Shown here piece after piece: positions 9,488 to 22,574 of a stretch of DNA of 58,507 nucleotides. Position 1 is the stretch's first letter, and each line of letters begins with the position of its first letter. The DNA is taken from contig CALSCP010002362.1 of the NCBI GenBank assembly GCA_943704425.1, positions 26,546 through 85,052 on the forward strand. The letters run 5' to 3'. The DNA is from Ministeria vibrans ATCC 50519. Lineage: Eukaryota; Opisthokonta; Filasterea. Under the pieces are notes generated by a model that worked only from the letters and a program-made list of their open reading frames with translations, did no database searches and had not been told where the DNA came from. The translations under genes and the position numbers were made by a program.

Positions 9488-12400
9488 TCACACCTTAACA
9501 ACCCCTTTTGTGGCATCCACACCCAACACCGCCCGCTGCTCAAACTGCAGCAACTCAGCGCCAAGGTCGCGGGCACTAGCACGTGTGATCAGCGCAGATA
9601 AGCGTTCCTCAAGAGCCACAAACGAGGGCCGCTCTGCCGCCTCTGCACTCCAGCACGCTTTCAAAATTGAAAACACGTTCTGTAGAGACGAGTTGAACGT
9701 ACACTTGTCAGCTAAAAAAAATTTCAACAACAACATTAACACTGACCTTCGGACATCCAGGCGGCAGCTCAAGCCTGCGACCGGTTTGCACAAACGGTAC
9801 AATGCCGTTGATAGGCACATCGCGGTACGGCCGGACCTTGCCAAACGTGAACAGCTCCCACACAAGGACACCAAATGACCACTACATACAGTGTTACACT
9901 CAAGACACCTGCTACCGTGCCATCACTTACCACATCACTCTTCTCAAGCAGGAACACCGCCTCCGTCAGCGCCTCCACTGGCATCCAGCGCATTGGCAGC
10001 TGACTCCCGTGCGGAATCTTGTAGCGGTCGTGACCTCGCTCAAGGCGCACCGCCAAGCCAAAGTCGCTCACCTTGACCACATTCTGTGCATATACAAGGC
10101 AGTTGCGCGCCGCAAGGTCGCAGTGCAGCACACCATTCTCCGCAAGAAAGCCCATGGCCGACGCCACCTGCACAGCCACGCCAATCAATTCCATAGGCGA
10201 CACCTCAAGACGGTGGCGTTGCTTAAAGAGGCGCCGCACAAAGTTGCGCAGGTCACCGTACATGGCCAGCTCGGTCACAAGAAGCCACGGTTCGCGGTCC
10301 ATGCATACACCGGCCAGTTTGACAATACCCGCGTGTTTCGCACCCACATCCGCCAGTAGCTGTGCCTCGCGCACAAAATCGTCACGATCGCGCTGAGACG
10401 CATTCGCATTGAGTGTCTTCACCGCGACAAGCTCTTCCTTCGTCGACGCAAGAATGACAAACCCAAAATTGCCTTTGCCGATCTCCTCCTCAAACTCCAG
10501 GCGCGAACGGTCAAACTACAAAGATTAGCACAAATTCTTAATCATAACTCTTCTTCCCTCCCATCCAATGAAAATTACCTGACTTTCCACCATGAGTGCA
10601 TTCATGTCGTGGCGCTCGTCATCGTACTCGCCCTCGTCATCGGCGACCTCGACAAGCTTGGGCATTGCTTCAAACACAGCCTTGTGCCGCTGGTGTTCCT
10701 GCGCCAGACTCGCTCGTGTCTTCGTCTTGAGCGACAGCGACTGGACAATCAACAAGACACGCTCTGACTGCTGCGCCATCGCTACACCATCCTCCTCGAA
10801 AGCACCACCGCCCTCCTCCATATCCTCCACGCGGTTACCGTACACAGTATCGCCATCGACGGGCTCTTCGCGATTCCCATATTCGGCGACCAACGACGCC
10901 GGTAGGTAGCCAGTTCCGTCACTGTTGCCGTACAGGGTTCCTTGGTAATCGCTGCCAGTCGCGTTGGAGTACCCTGCGCCCATGTAGCCGTAGCCCTCAT
11001 GCTCATCGTCCTCGTCCTCGTCCTTGTCAACCAGACCGTAGTCGTTTTCGCCGCCGGCCACTAAGGAATGGAGATCGCCCTCCTCAGCGGCATCCTGGCT
11101 AGGCTCGCGCATACTCATTGTCTCTGCGAAACTGAGTAGTTGAATGGAGCGCTTTCGCCCAAGCAAGTCTGGATGCACAGAGGCAGAAGCGGACGATGCC
11201 TTTGGCTGCAGGCCAGCATGCATGCCACCCTCAACAGTCATGTCGTCGCATGCTTCGACGGAGTCTGGAATTCCCGACGCGCGCCCGCCGCCCTCGGACC
11301 ACTCGTTGCTGTGACTGAAGCGCTGTCGCACATGAGCGATCGCATTCTTCCACTCGCGGCGCGGTCGTCCACTCAGGATGAAGAGAACCGCCAATAAGGC
11401 ACCCTGTAGCGTGTTGAAGATCACAAACAAGTACCACAGGGCCACCTGCTGCGCTGCAATTGCCACTATAAATAAGGAAAGAATTAGAGAGAAAAGCGGT
11501 TTATTCGATGTCACAGTATGATAATAGAAGCGACATTCTCATTACGTGGTGTGAAAAAAAACGTGACAAACTTACCGTAGGCAAAGATCCAGGTGAGACC
11601 AAGACACGCGACAATGCCAAAGAAAACGCGCACCCTCGACTTGTCACTGGCGGCCTTGTCAGTAGCACGCGAGGTGCGAGCCAGATGATAGAAGACCGCA
11701 ACCGTCACAATCAGGTTGTACACGAGTACGCCGGCGATAGGAACAAGAAAGCCAATGATCAGTCCCCACTTGGAGTGAATCCAACAGTGATTCTCGCCGC
11801 CAAACTGAACACCGCCCTGGGTGGCCACATCGACAAGGGTAATCACGAGGGTAGCGACCGCTGCGCTGGCCCAGCCAACGATGAAGTAGAAGCGCAACGA
11901 GCGGCCCTGACCAAACACCTTGACAAGCAGAAAGTACAGGTTGTGCGCAATGCATGCCATCCATATGAATGAGGCCATGAGAGCAAAGTACAGGAGTATG
12001 CCGACAGCGCGACAGACTGACGTGTTCTGAGTCTTGGTGATGCCGGCGAGAAAAATCAAGTTGACGGCAAACAGCGCCACTGCCAGGTTTGCAATCATGG
12101 CAATGGGCTGCGTGCGGATCTTCTTGAGCAGCGCGTACGAGAGAACAATAAACAAACTTGCCACCATTGACAGTACGCATCCCAGGTAAGTGAGCACCGA
12201 GAGAGCGCGTGCGTCTGTCTCGCTCAACTGGGTCGCAAGTGGCGAGTTCCAGCCGGCGAGAATGGCAAACGAGGTCATATAGTGGCAGCGACGACAGCGG
12301 ACAAGCGCCTGTGAATCAAGCTGCTTGCAGCGGCAGACTGTCTTGGTCGCGTGGCGCGTGTGTGCACGGCAGAGAGACGAAGACCACTGGCGCTTCCAGC

Positions 12401-15400
12401 GATCCCACTGGACACAGAGACGATCGTCGGAAAACGACTCGTTGCGATGTTGCAGCGTTACGTCAATGGCGACTTCGTCGGGCAGATCCGTGACAGTGAG
12501 GTTCCCAAGCGAGAAGCCCACAATGTTGGAGTCGACCTTGTCAGACTGTGTGTCGTCCGTCGAGACAAACGGGTTCGAGTGGCTAACGAGAAAGCGCGAC
12601 GACAAACAGCTTTCGTTGAGACCGAGGTGAGCAACAAAACCACGCGGCACAACAAGTGTCTCGTTCAGACCCGTGTACGAACTTTCCACAAGCGAAGCGT
12701 TTTGGCGACGCGCAAATTGAGCAGCCAAGCGACCTTGGACCGTGAACTGCGAGCTTCTGTCGCAGGAGACACGCGATGACGCCGCCCCAACAAATTGGTC
12801 AATGAGTTCGGGCGCGGCGCTGCTCTGGTTCGACTGGCGCAGTGTGTTGAGGGCCGAGGGCTCAAGTAGATTGCTCAGCACCGCAAAGGACGATGTCAGG
12901 GCACCAGTCGCCAGGTCCGCCTGTTCTCCACTGCTGGTGTCATTGCCCACGAGCGAATCGAGGACAGAGCCAAGCATTGACACGATGGTGTTGGCAGATG
13001 AGGCGGTGTGGTTGGTGTCGTCGAGCCAAGTGTTGTTATTGGTGAGTTGTAGAAGGGGGATGGTGGCTGCGGCTGCGGCTGCGACCGAACCGCTTGTGGT
13101 GGTTTTATGCAGAGTGAGGGCAGTGAGAAGACACGTGACGGGAGCACTGCCACCGGATCCGGCCGTGTCGACAGTGCCCGCAGTGAAGGCAGCGGGGTTG
13201 ATAAAGGCGGACACGCACAACTGGGGATTGTTGCCGAGTCGCGCGTCGCCAGTGATGTTCTGCAGACGAGCGAGGTCAAGTGCAATCAGACTCGGGAGCG
13301 ATTCGGCAATAAGGGAGCCGTCAATATGCGCGAGGTGGGGCATGATCAAGTCGACAACGCGCGTCGCCGGTGAGTCGACAACACGGATATCACCGCGTAC
13401 GCGACGCAACAAAGGCACTTGAACTGACTCGACTGACGTGGTGTTGATCGTGAGAGGGCCGTACAGATCACCGAGCGTGGCCAAGGGTGCGACCGAGCGC
13501 ACATCCACTCCAGAAAGATGAAGCCCTCCAAAAATGTGCGAGCAGCCAGCGTAGGCGTCGACACGCGCTTGTGAGGTGACAACTGTCTCGACGCGGCAGT
13601 CGCTTTGACACTGGGGCCCCACAACCTCGGCGATACAGGTGCAGTTGTAGCGGTTCGTGTTCGCGTCGTCTTCGGCACAAGTGCCATCGTTCTCACAGGG
13701 TGACGATGCGCACTCGTCAATGTTCGACTCGCACTGGGCGCCGGTGAAGCCCGGAGAGCACACGCAAGAGAAGGCGTCAAGAGCATTCACACATGTGCCG
13801 GCATTGATGCATGGTGACGAGGAGCACTCATCGACTGCGAGTAGAGCCAGCTGTGCCGATGAAGCAGCGGTGGAGCCACACGAGCTGGTTGAGGAGAGAG
13901 GAACGCAGGTGCTGAGGCGACGACGGCCCGTGCTCAGTGGGCTCTCGGCCAGTGTCCAGGTGGACGGACTGTCAAGCGGCGCGGCGACATATACGAGACC
14001 ATCGACAGTAGTTGCGTTTGCGTCGCGCGCAATGTGGATTTCGACAGCGCGCGCAAAGTCGGAGCCATTGAGCGACGGCACCCACAAGGAGTACACAATC
14101 TGCTGTGCCTTGACGGCGTTTGAGGGGAGTGTGGGTACTGCCAAGGCCGCCACAATGTCAGCAAGGACAACAGTTCCGTTCGCTGTGATGGCGTTTGCTG
14201 GTATGATGACGGCGAGAGCGCCAAACGAAAGGGTTCCGCCTGCAGGCCCAACGATGGTGCCGGTCTGTTCGCAAGCGGCACCAACATAGTTCGCGGCGCA
14301 CACACACGTCGTACTGTTGATACCGTCAACACATGTGGCCCCGTTGGCACACGTGCTGGATGCACACTCATCAATGTTCGACTCGCACGCGATGCCTGTG
14401 AAACCGGCCAGACATGGGATTTTCACGCCACAAGTGGGACCCGTATAGAGGGTATTGCAGGTGCACAAAAACCCAGCCACGCTGTCTGTGCACGAACCGC
14501 CGTTTGAACACGGCGACGAAGCACACTCGTCAACGTTGACATCGCACAATGTACCAGTCCAGCTCGAGTCGCATGTGCACGAGAAGGCGGAGTGGGTATC
14601 GACACAAACAGCGCCGTTATGGCAAGGCGACGAAGCACACTCGTTGATGGCGTCATCGCAAAACTGACCGGTGAATCCTGGCGCACAGAAACACATAGTG
14701 CTGTTGGCGGCACAGGTTCCATCGTTTGCGCACGGTGTAGTGGTACAGTTGGTGGCGCAGGGGCTCGCATCGAGAATAATGATAATGTCGTCGGCAAAGC
14801 TGAGCAATGCGTTGAGACCAAACTCGATGCGTTCGAACGACGCGGTTTGTTGTAGCACTGACTCAGCAGTGTAGTCGACGAGGGCGCCCGAGCAAGGGAG
14901 TGATTGGTGAAGCCAGTTTGTCGGGTCGAGGAAAACCCCGTTGCCAGCCGTGTTGGTGAAGACAGCGAGGGCGCTGTCGCAGGAAGTTCCGGTCCGCGTC
15001 GTCGGGCACGCACAGATGTACGAAGACAGAGAAGCAATGCAAGTGCCACCGTTTGCGCACGGGGACGAGGCGCACGGGTCTGTGCATGTGTGGTTCGAGC
15101 TGCGAAAAATGGGCAAATTGAGTATCTGGGTTGAGCTTCGGTCTAAGAGATCGAAAATGGTGGCATTGAATTCTCTTATTGACTTACGCATGGGTACTGA
15201 ACAGAATGCCAGTATTGGGCTCAAAAGTCGCGTACGTATCCGTTGTAAGGGCCATTCCCGAAGCTGTCGCAGATGCCCTCAGAGAAACCGCCGCCGAAGA
15301 GGCGACAACGACCAAGTCTCCGGAGCATGGGATCGCTCCTGCGTTCCAGTTGGCACTCACATCCCAAAATCTCGAGGAGTTGCTCGAAAAGAGTCGAGTG

Positions 15401-15471
15401 TCGGCTCTTACGGGCACGAGCAGGCAGAGGAGAAACAGGGCAACTGAAGTCGTGAGTTTGGGAGACAACAT
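9488..15471 (-). CDS. adhesion-type GPCR fused to a cytoplasmic tyrosine kinase
   Basis: Six exons joined by GT-AG introns in consistent phase: 15471-15188, 15099-11576, 11465-10579, 10515-9931, 9881-9747, 9679-9488 (1868 residues). Order: signal peptide (MLSPKLTTSVALFLLCLLV); two modules with NW..PCSG resembling amnionless; seven EGF-like repeats plus a fragment, several with the DECASSPC calcium-binding pattern; a ZU5-like segment (GGTLSFGALAVIIPANAI); an L-domain-like stretch; a GAIN-like region ending in a GPS-type Cys/Trp box (CVQWDRWKRQWSSSLC ... HYMTSFAIL); seven membrane helices (about 1050-1300), the last reading LWYLFVIFNTLQG as in adhesion GPCRs; an acidic linker with four YxN motifs; and a tyrosine kinase (1566-1868) with GKGNFG, VAVK, HCDLAARN, SDFGLA, PMRWMPVEAL and DVWSFG. 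AARN and PMRW are tyrosine-kinase hallmarks. Exon phase ties every part into one frame, so the fusion does not depend on a single junction. Ligand and targets are unknown. Two separate genes remain possible but would need starts that are not evident. Confidence 0.85.
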
Positions 15472-15794
15472 ACCCGCCTGGTCCAGGGCAAGCGTGTCAG
15501 GTAACGTAAATGTGCGGTTTAGCCTCCCCTTTAAGGCCTGGCTTGTTGTTTGAGGCACGCTGAAGATAGTCGGATGGATAGAGAAAGAGAGAAAGAGAGA
15601 CGAGAGTCAGTTTCGACAAATTTCCGCTTCAACATAGCTACGGCCGTGAGACACGATTCCGGTCATAACAGACAATTTCAACATTAATAAACAGACGAAT
15701 AACAACCCCGTACACCAATAACATGACCAGATGGAGTGGAAATGGTACAGAATTTCCACGCGGCATGAAAGAACCACCTCGAAAAGAACGCCAC

Positions 15795-15817
15795 AAAAAA
15801 AAAAAAAAAAAAAAAAA
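15795..15817. repeat. poly(A) tract in an intergenic gap
   Basis: A run of 23 A on the plus strand within the 15472-15897 gap, between the start of the GPCR-kinase and the 3' end of the small membrane protein. Nothing else is supported in that gap. Confidence 0.9.
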
Positions 15818-15897
15818 CGTTTCAGCTTGTAAGACATTGCTTCTGCAGTAAAAGTACAAGAGGGGATGTGTGTATTGTAGTATGTAGACAAGCAGCG

Positions 15898-16195
15898 TCA
15901 AAAGAGCACCAGGCTGTTGCCATAGACGGCAGAGACAGCGACGACTGCGCCGAAAATGACTACATCGCGTGCGACTCGCCTACGCATGGAAAACGGTCAG
16001 TGGCGCCATGGAGGCGGCGGCGGCGGGCACAGGGCCGATGTCTTGCTCATGGGGACACGGTTGCTGTGAACCGCTGTGGAGGGGGGCTTACAGAATGGCG
16101 CTGATGGGGGTCGCGGGAGCGGACGGGCCAGCGGCTCCTGCGCTGGGCATTGACGGCTCTTCGGGGAACTCAAGCGAGGGGTTGGGGTCGTCCAT
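15898..16195 (-). CDS. small single-pass membrane protein (61 residues)
   Basis: Two exons, 16195-16092 and 15979-15898, with a 112-base intron (donor GTAAGC, acceptor GCGTAG) in phase 2. Exon 1 encodes an acidic, Pro/Ala-rich start (MDDPNPSLEFPEEPSMPSAG); exon 2 encodes one hydrophobic helix (DVVIFGAVVAVSAVYG) and ends NSLVLF. Size and layout fit small tail-anchored or mitochondrial accessory subunits, but no family is recognised. It was missed as a single frame because each exon is short. It is divergent from prefoldin 5, with 175 bases between start codons, so the two probably share a promoter region. Confidence 0.6.
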
Positions 16196-16370
16196 TGCTG
16201 CCGGTTTGGGAAGGAAAAAGATCAAGAGGACTGCCGAGAGTCGAGAGACTGAGAGAGATCAGAGAGAGTCAACGAAGAACTGTTGATTGAATTCTGCGTT
16301 AACGTACGTTGATCAACAGAGTATAACTAATATCAGCTTTCAACACATTTATTTTTGAACAACCCTGAGC

Positions 16371-17166
16371 ATGTCTGAAGGACGCGAAATCAACTTGGCA
16401 ACGCTGCCGTTGCCGCAGATGCAGCAGCTTCAACAGCAATTTCAACAGGTTTGCACATCTCTCTCTCTATCTCTCTCTCTCGCGCGCGCTCTCTCTCTCT
16501 CTCGCCCAGGCCCATCTACACCATCATCAAATGAACATGCTACTTACGGCGCTCTGCTGCTGGCTCTCTGTAGGAGATTGAGTATTTGACGCAGTCCTTT
16601 CGCCAATTGAAAAAGGCGGAAGCGAAATTCGGCGGCGCCCAAAAGTCCATTGCGTCGTGCAAGACGAGTGAAGTGGGCCACGAGGTTCTTGTACCCCTTT
16701 CAAGTGCCGTACGAAGCTCCTCAAAATGTCCCTTTCGATCAACCAACACATTTTCGTCTTCTTTCTCTCCTACTCGCGCAGGTGTACGTCAAAGGGTCTC
16801 TTGACGCTCCCCAGACCTTCCTCGTGGACATTGGTACCGGGTATTTTGTCGAGAAGAACGCCGAAGACGCCGACAACTACTACAAGCGAAAGGAGGTATC
16901 ACACGAGTTTTATTGATTGTTACTTTTCACTTCTTCTTTCCTAATCCGCTTTGTGTTTGCAGGAGTCTGTCCAAGCAAGCTCTAAGAATGTTGAGGGGAT
17001 CATTGTGGAGAAACAGAAGAACCTGCAAGGTGAGCGCAACAGCAGAGCTAGAGAGAACACTGACACGAATGATCTTGTGCACGTCTTAGTGGTGACGGAT
17101 GTGCTGCGCCAACGGATGGCAATGCAGCAGCAGATGCAACAACAGCAGGCTGCAGCAGCGAAATAA
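16371..17166 (+). CDS. PFDN5: prefoldin subunit 5
   Basis: Five exons (16371-16448, 16574-16708, 16782-16895, 16963-17029, 17090-17166) give 156 residues, close to the usual family length. The product is the alpha-class subunit of the cytosolic prefoldin hexamer that passes unfolded actin and tubulin to the CCT chaperonin. The two helices of the coiled-coil hairpin (LPQMQQLQQQFQQEIEYLTQ at the start, IIVEKQKNLQVVTDVLRQRM at the end) flank the beta-hairpin core containing EVLVPLSSAVYVKG and VDIGTGYFVEKNAEDA, all typical. It ends in a Gln/Ala-rich tail. Intron 1 carries CT repeats just before its acceptor. The 3' end lies 54 bases from the convergent PPC-like gene. Confidence 0.95.
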
Positions 17167-17220
17167 GGAGAGGGACCAGCGGCTCTGCTCTTTTGTGTAT
17201 GAATTCTTCTCTTTGTGTGT

Positions 17221-18367
17221 TTACAATTTCTTTCCTTGAACTCGAAAGTCAAACGAGTGAGTCCCATCGCTCTCGACGGACGCGTACAAGCGCGTGCCTT
17301 GTCGAACATACTCGCAGGTGAGGGGAAACCAAGCGTTGACGGTGGATGTTTGGTTGTGCCAGTCGTTGTGAGCGAGACGGGCAAGTCGGTTGACGGACGC
17401 CTGCACGTGAAAGGTGGCGCTGTTGGCCGAGCGAGAGGAGCCCTTGGGGTAGAGCGAGAAGGTGAAGTTGCCATCGTAGGGCGCCGTTGTCACGTAGTCA
17501 GTGTATTGAAAGGCTGTTGTGGAGCCCACTTCAGGAATATCTGCAAAATATATAAACAAAACGCGTAAGTTGATTACGCACCTAAATTGGTGCATAGCAA
17601 CAGATACCGTCGTCAACTTTGAGCTCCGTGGGTGGCGCTGGGGGCACGGAGCGTGAAGTGGCACTGATGGAGTACGATTCGCTGTCGCCAATGCCCTGAA
17701 CGCCCACGTAGAAGGTGGCGTTGGCGTCGGGACCAGCATGGTCAATGTGCACGACGGACGGGTAGCCCGTGATCGCACCCATGGACCAGTCGGACACGCC
17801 GTCGACCGGTCGGTACCCAAGCCCCACCCATGTCCACGCGCCGTACTGACTCCCGCCTAAACGGTGTGTGTGTGTGAGAGAGAGAGTGAGAGAGAGAGAG
17901 GAGGGAGAAAGAAACAAAGTGATAGATAGATAGATAGGAGGGAGAGAAACAAAGTGATAGATAGTTAGAGAGAGAGAGAAACAAAGTGATAGATAGAGAG
18001 AGAGAGAGAAAACCAAAGTGATAGAGAGATAGAGAGAGAGAGAGAGAGGAGGGAGAAAGAAACAAAGAGAGAGAGAAGAAAGAGAGAGACAATTGACAGT
18101 TGACTTTTTGTTGTACCTGTGATTGTGGTCGTAATGTCAATATTGAGCCATGAGCTTACATTGAAATAGTAGTAGTTGTACTGCAAGGGGCATACACAAA
18201 TGAGGTCCAAACGCTGAAATGAGAGCAAATTCAAAGTGTACCGCATTGAATTTGACGGATCCCGTCAACACACTGCCGTCGAGCGGAAGGAGCGTTGTAT
18301 CGTCACCGCGACAGGGCGATAGGATTGCAAGGGTGGAAACAAGGAGTATCAAGCAAAAGGAGTTCAT
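17221..18367 (-). CDS. secreted beta-sandwich protein with PPC-like repeats
   Basis: Four exons (18367-18242, 18180-18117, 17856-17608, 17540-17221) give 252 residues. A clear signal peptide (MNSFCLILLVSTLAILSPCRG) is followed by two similar domains. Patterns such as YNYYYFNVSSWLNIDI, TFYVGVQGIGDSESYSISA and FTFSLYPKGS resemble bacterial pre-peptidase C-terminal (PPC) or jelly-roll carbohydrate-binding folds. There are several N-glycosylation sequons and no membrane anchor, so it is probably secreted. No catalytic domain is attached. The family call is only fold-level. Intron 2 is largely GA repeats with the dispersed CAAAGTGAT motif. Confidence 0.7.
17872..18092. repeat. GA-rich intronic repeat with CAAAGTGATAGA motif
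   Basis: Imperfect tandem copies of GAGAAAGAAACAAAGTGATAGATAG lie inside intron 2 of the PPC-like gene. Read on the sense (minus) strand this is a pyrimidine-rich tract. The same motif recurs in introns of unrelated genes in this window. Confidence 0.85.
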
Positions 18368-18404
18368 GCTTTATATATAAAAAAGTGGTGTATTTGGAGA
18401 GTGA

Positions 18405-19781
18405 TCAACTGTTACAACTCCACTTTGAGTCTTCAGTGTAACACACAATGTACGCGCCCCAGGATCCAATGGGCTGCCCAAAGTGGGATACGCAGTTACA
18501 GTGCGAGGCGTTGTCGTTGAAGGTGATTGGGCGCGGAATGGAAAGAGGATAGCAGGCGGGCTGTGTCCAGTTGCCCAGGGGTAGACCAGTGTCGGCGGAG
18601 AAGGCGTACTCGGTGAACCAGCTTTCGCTGGTTGACGAGAAGGTGTTGGTGACGAGTAGGTTGGAGTCGCCCATGAGGTTGAGAAAGGGCTGGCGTCCGC
18701 CGCACGGGACTGCCTTGGACGTGCGGTAGAGCTGCTCGCCCGTCGTCGTGTTCCAAGCGAGCAGCGTGCAGTCAAAGTAGTAGGGCATGGCAAGAGTGTC
18801 GGGTGCGGTGAATTGCAAAGGAGCGTAGCTGCCACTGCTAGAGAAGCTGGGGAGCGCGAGCGAGCGGGGCAGACGCTCACCCGTGTCACTGGCAAATAGC
18901 GTAATGTAGTTTGTCCGTCCCGATCCCGAAGGCGTAGTGATAGCCAGGAGGGTGTCGGAGACGATGGAGAAGACGGAACAAGGACTCGCGCGTGGCTGAG
19001 TGTAGTTGCTGGCCCAACGAGGGGCACCCGAGGTCAGGTCGAAGGAGAGAAGCTGTCGGTACGACATGGCATGGAGACCGTCGGGGTTGGTCGCTAGCCA
19101 AAATACGTAGTCGTCAACGGGAGTTTCCCATCGCTGGACGCCTGTCAGGCTGTCAAAGGCGACAATGGACGACGAGAAGACTCCCCAGACACTCTGGTTG
19201 GTGACCTTTGCGCCGTACACAGTGCTGCCGTCGGGCGAGAGTGCGATCGGGAAGGGCCCACAGTTGACGAGTGACGGCCAAGGGATGAGCAATGGCTGGG
19301 TCCACAGCAAATGGCCTGTTGCCACATCGAGCGCGTTGACGCCGATGGTGAAATTCGACGACGAGTACGCCAGAGTTGTCGTCGTCAGCACAATCTTATC
19401 GGACACCAGCAGAAACGCACGCGTCGCCGTGCTGCCATCTTCCGGTACCCATCGCCACTGAAGCTCGCCAGAGTCCAGGTTGAGAGCAAGCACGGTGGGA
19501 TTGGACAGGCCGTTGGAGTCGACGGTCGCGGTTGCGGATGAGTTGTCAAAGTAGAAGTACAGACTGGTTGCGTCTGCCGCCATTGTCGTGCCACCGGGCG
19601 CGTTCTCTTGCTTGGGCGTCTGGAACTGGTAGGCAAACCCCCCATTGGCAGGACACCCACGTGGCGCTTGGCCTGTGCCCAGCGGTCCGGTAGGTGTCGG
19701 CCAGGGAAGTGACGCGTGCGCGAGGGTGAGAAGCACCGATGTCACCAGCACAGACAGCGCAGGAGAAGTGCAGCCATTCAT
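18405..19781 (-). CDS. secreted PQQ-type beta-propeller protein
   Basis: One exon of 458 residues starting at ATG 19781. A signal peptide (MNGCTSPALSVLVTSVLLTLAHA) precedes repeated blades with the PQQ-like pattern of a beta strand, D..TG and a Trp: LNLDSGELQWRW, LDVATGHLLWTQP, DSLTGVQRWETP, FDLTSGAPRWAS and WNTTTGEQLYRT. About six or seven blades would fill the length. The family includes quinoprotein dehydrogenases and non-enzymatic propellers; I cannot identify cofactor-binding residues, so enzyme activity is not claimed. The C-terminus is rich in Cys (HCNCV, VCYTEDSKWSC), suggesting disulfide closure outside the cell. It is divergent from the spinster gene, with 155 bases between start codons. 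Confidence 0.78.
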   Translation of the reverse strand: MNGCTSPALSVLVTSVLLTLAHASLPWPTPTGPLGTGQAPRGCPANGGFAYQFQTPKQENAPGGTTMAADATSLYFYFDNSSATATVDSNGLSNPTVLALNLDSGELQWRWVPEDGSTATRAFLLVSDKIVLTTTTLAYSSSNFTIGVNALDVATGHLLWTQPLLIPWPSLVNCGPFPIALSPDGSTVYGAKVTNQSVWGVFSSSIVAFDSLTGVQRWETPVDDYVFWLATNPDGLHAMSYRQLLSFDLTSGAPRWASNYTQPRASPCSVFSIVSDTLLAITTPSGSGRTNYITLFASDTGERLPRSLALPSFSSSGSYAPLQFTAPDTLAMPYYFDCTLLAWNTTTGEQLYRTSKAVPCGGRQPFLNLMGDSNLLVTNTFSSTSESWFTEYAFSADTGLPLGNWTQPACYPLSIPRPITFNDNASHCNCVSHFGQPIGSWGAYIVCYTEDSKWSCNS

Positions 19782-19936
19782 ACTGCGAGTGTGTGTTGTG
19801 TAATGTAGCAGGAGTGGGTAGGGAGGCTGTCAGACTCACGTCAGACTTGAGAGGGAGTGAAATGAAATAATATGATTTCAGAATTCTCAATTCAGATAAT
19901 CAGATTTAGTCAAACAACAAATTTTATCATTCCGCT

Positions 19937-22491
<2,555 letters not shown>

Positions 22492-22574
22492 AGAATATAC
22501 TCATCGCCACTTTGGACACGATCATGTGAAAAGAACAAAAAGAAAACAAGTTTTGCATTGGGTTGTTTGCGCCT

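Noticed and set aside
13657-14289. Plus-strand frame antisense to EGF repeats
   Set aside because: Shadow of the GPCR-kinase ectodomain; no start context or domain of its own.
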